A stretch of 5,284 bases of DNA from an uncultured Streptococcus sp. (GTDB lineage Bacteria > Bacillota > Bacilli > Lactobacillales > Streptococcaceae). How positions within the stretch are numbered: position 1 is the stretch's first letter; every line of letters starts with the position of its first letter. Location of the stretch: positions 1-5,284 of the forward strand of contig NZ_CALTUR010000115.1 in NCBI RefSeq assembly GCF_943912555.1, in the 5' to 3' direction. The notes beneath the pieces were generated by a model. That model was given only the letters and a program-made list of their open reading frames with translations. It had not been told where the DNA came from and ran no database searches. Both the position numbers and the translations under genes were made by a program. This document shows positions 1 through 4,165 of this stretch, in pieces.

Positions 1-1355
1 TATATATTATAAGATATTTTTTCAGCAAGATGAAGTTCTAAAATTTGCCTCTCCTCTCTTTCGAGTTTATCAAGTTCATGCCTTGTCTGTGATGCATCAC
101 TATGAGCCAAGTCTTTAGTCAATTCTTCGCTGACTAATGTTAAAAATTTCTTGATAGCATTTGATTTGGAATGACTAAACTGCCTAAGACTTTCTAAGAA
201 CACCTCCTCGATAAGTTCTTCAGAGATAGCTTTGGAATGAGGGCAATACTTTTTACCCTTTTTTGTTGCGGACATACATTGCCAAACATTTTTTTGATAT
301 TTTGAGCTAGCATGCCAACTTCGTCGACTGCAATAAGCCATACAATATCCACATTCAAGTAAACTACTAAAAGCATATTTTCTAGAATAAGTTGTTCTTT
401 TAGAAGCTCCTATTTCCAATACTGTCTTTTTACAGGATGCTCTTTTCTCTCTAATCTCCTTTGCTTTTTCAAATTGTTCTCGACTTATAATAGGTTCATG
501 ATTATCTTTGATATAGCACTCATCAGCTTCCCCTAGATTTTCCAGTCGACGTTTTGATATAGGATCAACTGTAAAGGTTTTTCCCATGATAACATCTCCA
601 ACATATTTTTCATTTTTTATTATCTTCAAAATCGTTGAATCTCTCCATTCAGAATTTCCTCTTGGAGAAGGGATACCCATTTCAGAAAGTTCACGTGCTA
701 TGACTTGTCCCCCCATACCTTCACAGTATCTGTCAAAGATATATCGTACAATTTTAGCCTCCTCATCATTCACTGTCATTTGATTCGTTTCAAAATCAAA
801 ATTATAACCCAAACATCTTGGAAGACCAATCATTTCTCCCCTATGCATTTTCATTTTTAATCCTTTTTTTACATGGGCAGAAATATTTTCCACTTCTTGT
901 TGAGCTACTGAACTCAATATGGTTAATAATAGTTCCCCATCCATAGAGAGAGTTCGGATATTTTCTTCTTCAAAATAAACCTCAACGCATTTCTCCTTCA
1001 ACATCCTTACATATTGAAGTGTATCAACGGTATTTCTTGCGAAACGTGTAATGGATTTAGTGACAATCATATCAATTTCTCCATTTAACGCCCTACTAAT
1101 CATTTTTCTAAAACCATCACGCTTATCAACCTTAGTACCAGTAATCGCTTCATCCGCAAATATCCCAGCGAAATTCCATTCTGGTTTTTGACTAATATAA
1201 TCTTTATAGTACTGTAGCTGCGAGTTATAACTATTGATTTGGTCTTCGCTATCTGTACTAACCCTACAGTAGGCTGCAACCCTTATCACATCTTGTAGTA
1301 CACCTCGACGGCTACTAATAGTTTTATTTGCTTTTATAAGTTGAATATCTTTCAT
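1..1355 (-). CDS. Large serine recombinase (resolvase/TnpX-TndX-like), C-terminus cut by window edge
   Basis: This is a site-specific recombinase that would excise and integrate the surrounding element through a covalent phosphoserine intermediate. The reading frame is open from ATG at 1355 to the left edge (451 codons, no stop). Residues 25-160 are the resolvase catalytic domain: YCRVSTD places the nucleophile at Ser33, and SITRFARN at 101-108 supplies the catalytic arginines. The recombinase domain follows (about 170-300, with GLPRCLGY in place of the usual GxPxFGY). A zinc-ribbon (about 330-375) has cysteine pairs C335/C338 and C360/C371. A charged helix from about 423 looks like the start of the coiled coil. 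Family members usually have 500-600 residues, so roughly 50-150 are missing beyond the edge. The start is fixed by GAGGAGG upstream. An unusual hairpin plus T-run sits between that site and the ATG. No frameshift or missing catalytic residue is seen. Confidence 0.95.
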   Translation of the reverse strand, partial: MKDIQLIKANKTISSRRGVLQDVIRVAAYCRVSTDSEDQINSYNSQLQYYKDYISQKPEWNFAGIFADEAITGTKVDKRDGFRKMISRALNGEIDMIVTKSITRFARNTVDTLQYVRMLKEKCVEVYFEEENIRTLSMDGELLLTILSSVAQQEVENISAHVKKGLKMKMHRGEMIGLPRCLGYNFDFETNQMTVNDEEAKIVRYIFDRYCEGMGGQVIARELSEMGIPSPRGNSEWRDSTILKIIKNEKYVGDVIMGKTFTVDPISKRRLENLGEADECYIKDNHEPIISREQFEKAKEIREKRASCKKTVLEIGASKRTTYSRKYAFSSLLECGYCMAYCSRRSWHASSKYQKNVWQCMSATKKGKKYCPHSKAISEELIEEVFLESLRQFSHSKSNAIKKFLTLVSEELTKDLAHSDASQTRHELDKLEREERQILELHLAEKISYNI

Positions 1356-1381
1356 AAAAAAACAACCTCCTCTCAAGGTTG
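1356..1381 (-). promoter_or_regulatory. Hairpin plus T7 run overlapping the recombinase ribosome binding site
   Basis: Read on the minus strand, CAACCT (1381-1376) and AGGTTG (1368-1363) form a 6-bp perfect inverted repeat with a 7-nt loop. Seven T residues (1362-1356) follow immediately, then the recombinase ATG at 1355. The flanking AAAA and TTTT could extend the stem past one mismatch. This is the layout of a small intrinsic terminator. The GAGGAGG ribosome binding site lies in the loop and 3' arm, so the same fold could also hide the start site. The geometry is directly visible; a regulatory role is inferred. The stem is short and may be marginal. Confidence 0.45.
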
Positions 1382-1410
1382 ATTTTACCGCTCTTATATC
1401 AATTTGTCAG

Positions 1411-1557
1411 CTAGTTTAGTACTGACATTTGTACTATTTTTATTTTTTTGTGTAACATCTCTGAAAGTAAACGATATTCGTCATTTGTTATCAAATTTAG
1501 ACTTAAAAGTCTATTTAACATACTACAAAATAAACAATAATCAATTATTGCCTCCAT
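1411..1557 (-). CDS. Small SHOCT-like protein upstream of recombinase (48 aa)
   Basis: A 48-residue ORF starts at ATG 1557 behind a good AGGAG site (1569-1565, 7-nt spacing) and ends at TAG 1411, 55 nt before the recombinase start. The core LLSLNLITNDEYRLLSEML resembles the SHOCT short helical module (L..L...G.IT..EY....LL..K), and a basic KKIKIV segment follows. Small proteins of this kind often lie just ahead of large serine recombinases in Firmicute integrative elements, and are thought to be accessory or oligomerisation modules; their biochemical role is not established. Two cysteines (C8, C11) near the N-terminus form CLFC. It probably shares a transcript with the recombinase, with the hairpin between them. 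The ORF is convincing; the family assignment is moderately so. Confidence 0.72.
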   Translation of the reverse strand: MEAIIDYCLFCSMLNRLLSLNLITNDEYRLLSEMLHKKIKIVQMSVLN

Positions 1558-1590
1558 AAAATTTCTCCTAGTTAAAATCAAACTATAGTT

Positions 1591-1635
1591 TTACGACATT
1601 GGCAGGTGTGCTGACGCACAACATAGAAATCTCAT
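1591..1635 (-). CDS. Possible leader micro-ORF, 14 aa
   Basis: ATG 1635 overlaps the stop of the preceding 59-aa ORF as ATGA and reads MRFLCCASAHLPMS to TAA 1591. AGGAG lies only 2 nt upstream (1642-1638), too close for efficient initiation by itself, but stop-start coupling could help. A second overlapping frame, ATG 1624 reading MLCVSTPANVVKL to TAG, is spaced 13 nt from the same AGGAG. Both cover the TGTGC/GCACA hairpin. This could be a translated leader controlling downstream genes, or it may be a chance ORF inside a structured RNA. Confidence 0.2.
   Translation of the reverse strand: MRFLCCASAHLPMS
1607..1620. repeat. Short perfect hairpin TGTGC-TGAC-GCACA
   Basis: A 5-bp perfect stem with a 4-nt loop, 50-63 nt upstream of the SHOCT-like gene start and inside the micro-ORF region. 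No T-run follows on the minus strand, so it does not look like a terminator. It may be part of a larger leader fold. Its function is unknown. Confidence 0.35.
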
Positions 1636-1811
1636 CTCTCCTCTATTAACGATTGAGAAGCAACAACGTTTAGAAGTATCATTGTCCCTAGAATGTGTCT
1701 TGGCATAGAATGTCGGTCTATTGTCTCATCAAGAATTATCGCTTGCTTACGGTCTTGGCGTCTTGTGAGATTGCTCGGCAAACTAGGAAAGTCCCGCCGT
1801 GGTCTATTCAA
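1632..1811 (-). CDS. Possible small protein, 59 aa, unrecognised
   Basis: From TTG 1811 the frame is open for 59 codons to TGA 1632. The product begins MNRPRRDFPSLPSN and continues through a charged, helix-like RRQDRKQAIILDETIDR segment to a hydrophobic stretch (ILGTMILLNVVASQ) and an acidic/basic tail. The composition looks protein-like rather than random, and codon use (CGG, CCG, CGC) is more GC-rich than that of its neighbours. No clear ribosome binding site precedes the TTG. The same frame continues upstream through a TGA (1817-1815) to ATG 1832, so a 66-residue ancestor broken by a stop is also possible. The terminal TGA overlaps the ATG of the next micro-ORF (ATGA). I do not recognise the family. 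An open frame of this length could arise by chance. Confidence 0.35.
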   Translation of the reverse strand: MNRPRRDFPSLPSNLTRRQDRKQAIILDETIDRHSMPRHILGTMILLNVVASQSLIEER

Positions 1812-1866
1812 TTTTCAATGAACAATAGACATTTTTGTCTCTTACTCTTTAAGTGAAAAATATGCC

Positions 1867-2277
1867 TTACTGTTCAAAAAAATTTCTAAGTTTTTTCAAA
1901 ATCTTGTCTCTCAGGTAGGCCATGCTGCTTGAAGGAATATGTTTTTTCTCTGCTAACGCTCTAATGGATAGTTCTTTAAAATATAAATCCGAAATTAGGG
2001 TATACTCTTCATCATTTAACTTTGACAAAGCTAATTCAAGAAGTTTCAACAGCTCCCTAGTCTCAACAATTTTCTCAATATCTATGGACTTGTCTGCTAG
2101 TTTATCAAGGATGTCATATTCATAATCTCCAAAACTTGAAAACGGCAATACATTATATTTTGCATCTAAACGTTTCAAATAATTCTCACGATTTGTTAAC
2201 TGCCAATAAGACTTATAGACTTCCTCTGATACTTCAACATTCCTACCGTTTACCAAAATGTAATAATCTTTTTCCAT
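1867..2277 (-). CDS. Sigma-70 region-4-like HTH regulator of an integrative element
   Basis: A 136-aa protein with ATG 2277 and a GGAG site about 7 nt upstream. The N-terminus (DYYILVNGRNVEVSEEVYKSYWQ) and the central FGDYEYDILDKLADKSIDIEKIVE segment match, as I recall them, a group of small sigma-factor-like proteins carried by streptococcal, enterococcal and clostridial conjugative elements. Residues about 85-133 form a predicted helix-turn-helix like sigma-70 region 4: a LSKLNDEEYTLISDLYF helix, then SIRALAEKKHIPSSSMAYLRDKILKKLR as the DNA-binding part. No region 2 is apparent, so it is unlikely to act as a complete sigma factor. It probably binds DNA or RNA polymerase to control element genes. 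It lies between the cargo operon and the recombinase module. The family call is confident; the exact role is inferred. Confidence 0.82.
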   Translation of the reverse strand: MEKDYYILVNGRNVEVSEEVYKSYWQLTNRENYLKRLDAKYNVLPFSSFGDYEYDILDKLADKSIDIEKIVETRELLKLLELALSKLNDEEYTLISDLYFKELSIRALAEKKHIPSSSMAYLRDKILKKLRNFFEQ

Positions 2278-2310
2278 CTTGTTGCTCCGAATAAAATGAC
2301 TTCAATAGCC

Positions 2311-2344
2311 TTCACTGTATTAGTGAATTTTTATAGGGAGTGAA
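2311..2344. promoter_or_regulatory. Putative promoter/operator with three TTCACT half-sites
   Basis: TTCACT (2311-2316) and AGTGAA (2322-2327) form a perfect 6-bp inverted repeat with a 5-nt spacer. A third AGTGAA lies at 2339-2344. On the minus strand this gives two direct TTCACT copies 17 nt apart with the -10-like TATAAA between them, about 50-60 nt upstream of the sigma-like gene. No convincing -35 is visible. On the plus strand the inverted repeat is followed by TTTTT and could instead act as a weak terminator. An operator for the sigma-like gene is the preferred reading. Confidence 0.35.
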
Positions 2345-2404
2345 CAAAGTAAGTAAGGTAAAAAGTTTCACATATTTGATTTATTAAAAATATTCGAACC
2401 TAAA

Positions 2405-2439
2405 AGACCTTGCCAGTCTGTATGTATCTGACAAGGTCT
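2405..2439 (-). terminator. Hairpin downstream of the cargo operon, possible terminator
   Basis: AGACCTTG (2405-2412) and CAAGGTCT (2432-2439) form an 8-bp perfect stem, and a further CAG/CTG pairing lies inside after one mismatch. It begins 19 nt after the end of the ASCH gene. On the minus strand it is followed by only a short TTTT, whose first T is in the stem, so termination may be weak. Its position between the cargo operon and the sigma-like gene fits a transcription boundary. Confidence 0.5.
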
Positions 2440-2457
2440 GTTTCGGTCTCTTTAAAT

Positions 2458-2985
2458 CTATATAAATTTTTCTAAAAAACCGGGAGTTTCAATTTCTTGA
2501 CTGAATTTGTTAACTATATCTCTAGTAAATAAACCGAGAAACTCCAGGCTCTCATTCGGATTTATTTCAAACAATGAATAATCAGCATTTTCAAGGTACT
2601 CATGAAGTTCTTGATAATTTTTTATATAACTATATCCCTGAGGTGCAGAAAAATTAGGAGACATCTTTTTAGCTTCCTCTAGTAGAACTGGGCTATCTAA
2701 AAGCGATAATGAATGAATAGCGGAAAAATAATTGGCTCCTTCTCGATAATGTTTGTTTAAATTCAAACAATAGTCATTATTTAAATCAGAATCATTTAAG
2801 AATGATTTAATCTCATTTCGTTTCCCCATAACCATTTTTCCTACAATCATTTTAGCAGGTGACGATAAATAAAGGTAAGCAACCGTTTGTTGTTCAGGAA
2901 TTCTCGAACGATATTCAAAATGTTTCTTTCGGGTTAATAAGGCTCTAAAGAACTCCGGTTTAAAACTCAGAATAATTTCCTCCAA
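2458..2985 (-). CDS. ASCH (PUA-like) domain protein
   Basis: A 175-aa protein. The N-terminal 60 residues carry the ASCH signature: ILSFKPEFFRALLTRKKHFEYRSR (the L.i.P.y...i..G.K..E.R pattern, with K20/K21, E24 and R26), then AYLYLSSPAKMIVGKMVMG, equivalent to vyiYaSsP...ivG. ASCH folds bind RNA or modified nucleosides, and one member, E. coli YqfB, hydrolyses N4-acetylcytidine. Residues 65-175 are less typical and include a helical region and an aromatic/acidic ENADYSLFEINPNESLEFLG segment. The start is TTG at 2985 with AAGGAGGAG 6 nt upstream; no ATG start is available. The TTG abuts the TAA of the restored transferase frame, so the two are probably translationally coupled. It is the last gene of the cargo operon. 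The fold is well supported; the ligand is unknown. Confidence 0.8.
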   Translation of the reverse strand: MEEIILSFKPEFFRALLTRKKHFEYRSRIPEQQTVAYLYLSSPAKMIVGKMVMGKRNEIKSFLNDSDLNNDYCLNLNKHYREGANYFSAIHSLSLLDSPVLLEEAKKMSPNFSAPQGYSYIKNYQELHEYLENADYSLFEINPNESLEFLGLFTRDIVNKFSQEIETPGFLEKFI

Positions 2986-3596
2986 TTAAAACTCCTCCTT
3001 CATTACCTCTAGCAATTTGATTAAAAAATCTTGAATATTTCTCATAGCTTCAACAGTCCATAAAACATTCTCATCATAGGGTATAACCAAACATCCAGAC
3101 GACTCTTGTTTACATAACTCCATACATCTATGTAACCAACAATCGTACTTAAGCCTTTATTTTTAGAGCCATAAGGTGGATTTATATAGAAAAAGTCAAA
3201 TTTTTGTCTTAGATCTGGATCAGTTTTATCAATGACATTATAAATGGAAGCTTTCACTGGAACTGAAAACTCGAAATCTTTAGAAAATTTATCAATGTTA
3301 TTGACCATTCTCTCATCAAAGTCAAGAACAGTGAGGCTCTTAGGTTTAGAGGTAAGTCCTTGTGTTGCAAACAACCCAAACATCATGCTCATTCCATCAC
3401 CATCACCAAGAAATAGCACATCTTTATCACTTAAAAAACTATGCATTAGCATTGTTTGTTGTATCATATCACCACCATGCATAAAAATCTGGTCAAAGGT
3501 TCTGTTAGCTGATGGCCTTCTATATGTTACTTGGTCTGCCAAGTTAACCATTTGTTGTGAAATTGAAGGATTTAAGTTAGCAAATAAATTTTTCAA
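2986..3596 (-). pseudogene. SAM-dependent transferase (NPPY methyltransferase / DUF43-BpsA-like) with an apparent 1-nt frameshift
   Basis: A Rossmann-type group transferase. From TTG 3596 (AGGAG at 3608-3604, 7-nt spacing) the frame gives VLFLGDGDGMS (residues 60-70, SAM or aminopropyl-donor loop), TVLDFDERM (89-97, acidic end of strand 2) and FFYINPPYGSKNKGLS (135-150, NPPY catalytic motif). That frame then becomes unlike a transferase and stops at 3042. In the -1 frame, open from 3156, a credible C-terminus follows: HRCMELCKQESSGCLVIPYD, then a WTVEAMRNIQDFLIKLLE helix, ending at TAA 2986. One lost nucleotide around 3135-3156 explains this; the total of 611 nt is one short of 204 codons. 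The GDGDG/LDFDE pattern resembles branched-chain polyamine synthases (DUF43), while NPPY is typical of amino-methyltransferases. A natural null allele or a sequencing error are both possible. Confidence 0.75.
2992..3000 (-). promoter_or_regulatory. Strong ribosome binding site deciding the ASCH TTG start
   Basis: AAGGAGGAG on the minus strand ends 6 nt before TTG 2985. It lies within the final codons (Met-Lys-Glu-Glu-Phe-stop) of the restored transferase frame, so ribosomes finishing that gene would be placed at the ASCH start. Confidence 0.7.
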
Positions 3597-3618
3597 AACA
3601 TTTCTCCTATTTTATTTT

Positions 3619-4158
3619 TTATTTTGTAAAAACTGCGAAGGGGGCTATTACTTCTGCAAGCAGTGTAATTTTTACCGTCTTATGATTAGTGGTGTAACTA
3701 TCTGTTTTAACTGCACACGCTTTATCCACTCGATAACGGATATAATCACTCAAAATCGTTCCACATTTATTTCCGATTCCAACAGAATATGTATCCAAAG
3801 ATAAATCAAAATTGCAAACTGTTAAATTTTTGATGCACAAAGCAAATTTTGAACCCAATACATTAATTTTTTCATCTATGGGAGACCAATCTACATTATC
3901 AATCGAGAAGTGATGACTCTTATCGGGAGTATTATTCAACTTCGATTCTGTTAAAGACATAACTAGATAAAGCTTTTCTCCTTTTTTATAGACATTCTCT
4001 GCAAAAGGTTGAACTTGAGTTAAAGGGTGACAAAAGTTTCCCCCATACCCCCAAAAAGTATATCCAACTTTTGCTATCTCATCTTGTTTACGCCTCACTA
4101 TACTATCAACTGTTTCACCGGCATGTACACCGTACTTCATGTATATAATGTTATCCAT
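3619..4158 (-). CDS. Unrecognised conserved-looking protein, 179 aa
   Basis: ATG 4158 to TAA 3619. The N-terminus reads MKYGVHAGETVDSIVRRKQDEIAKVG and is followed by a dense aromatic, Gly- and His-rich segment (TFWGYGGNFCHPLTQVQPFA, residues about 34-53) that looks like an active or binding site, with Cys43-His44 as candidate catalytic or metal residues. A strand-rich region follows (KLYLVMSL, KFALCIKNLTVCNFDLSL), and the C-terminus (TVKITLLAEVIAPFAVF) is hydrophobic but not an obvious membrane segment. No signal peptide is seen. It starts 7 nt after the ATP-grasp gene ends, with only a weak GAGAG-type site, so coupled translation is likely; an internal ATG at residue 7 is an alternative start. 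The transferase follows after 22 nt. I do not assign a function. It belongs with the ATP-grasp and transferase genes by operon logic only. Confidence 0.75.
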   Translation of the reverse strand: MDNIIYMKYGVHAGETVDSIVRRKQDEIAKVGYTFWGYGGNFCHPLTQVQPFAENVYKKGEKLYLVMSLTESKLNNTPDKSHHFSIDNVDWSPIDEKINVLGSKFALCIKNLTVCNFDLSLDTYSVGIGNKCGTILSDYIRYRVDKACAVKTDSYTTNHKTVKITLLAEVIAPFAVFTK

Positions 4159-4165
4159 TTAACTA

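Larger units (their letters stand above)
1558..1866. other. 310-bp stretch between sigma-like gene and SHOCT-like gene, with micro-ORFs and inverted repeats
   Basis: No gene above 60 codons is present, but the stretch is not featureless. Positions 1741-1800 are about 55% G+C by count, against about 35-38% in the two preceding 60-nt blocks. The octamer GGTCTATT occurs at 1715 and 1801 on the plus strand, and GTCTATT (1802-1808) pairs with AATAGAC (1824-1830) as an inverted repeat around a TTCA-A-TGAA centre. A perfect 5-bp hairpin TGTGC-TGAC-GCACA lies at 1607-1620. Minus-strand micro-ORFs fill most of the region and are listed separately. Either a structured leader RNA for the recombinase operon or a run of coupled small genes would fit. 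Confidence 0.5.

Noticed and set aside
194..376. 60-codon minus-strand frame
   Set aside because: It lies in another frame inside the recombinase zinc-ribbon region, whose own frame is intact and carries the expected cysteines.
586..783. 65-codon plus-strand frame
   Set aside because: It is antisense to the recombinase domain, with no ribosome binding site or recognisable motif.
1815..1817. TGA readthrough or selenocysteine in the 59-66 aa small ORF
   Set aside because: There is no sign of a selenocysteine element, and the ORF itself is uncertain. A TTG start after the TGA, or decay, is more likely.
1384..1866. CRISPR array, tRNA or riboswitch in the non-coding stretch
   Set aside because: The repeats are only 7-9 nt and irregular, there is no cloverleaf, and I recognise no known riboswitch core.
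1922..2125. 67-codon plus-strand frame
   Set aside because: It is antisense to the sigma-like gene; its Ser-rich composition mirrors the opposite strand.
3130..3165. Programmed -1 ribosomal frameshifting in the transferase
   Set aside because: The A-rich run near 3160-3166 leads into an in-frame TAA in the -1 frame, and no X-XXY-YYZ heptamer lies where the -1 frame is open. An indel is simpler.
3244..3804. 186-codon open frame on the plus strand
   Set aside because: It runs antisense across the transferase and the 179-aa gene, has a Ser/Cys/Ile-rich, low-quality sequence, and the minus-strand genes carry clear motifs.
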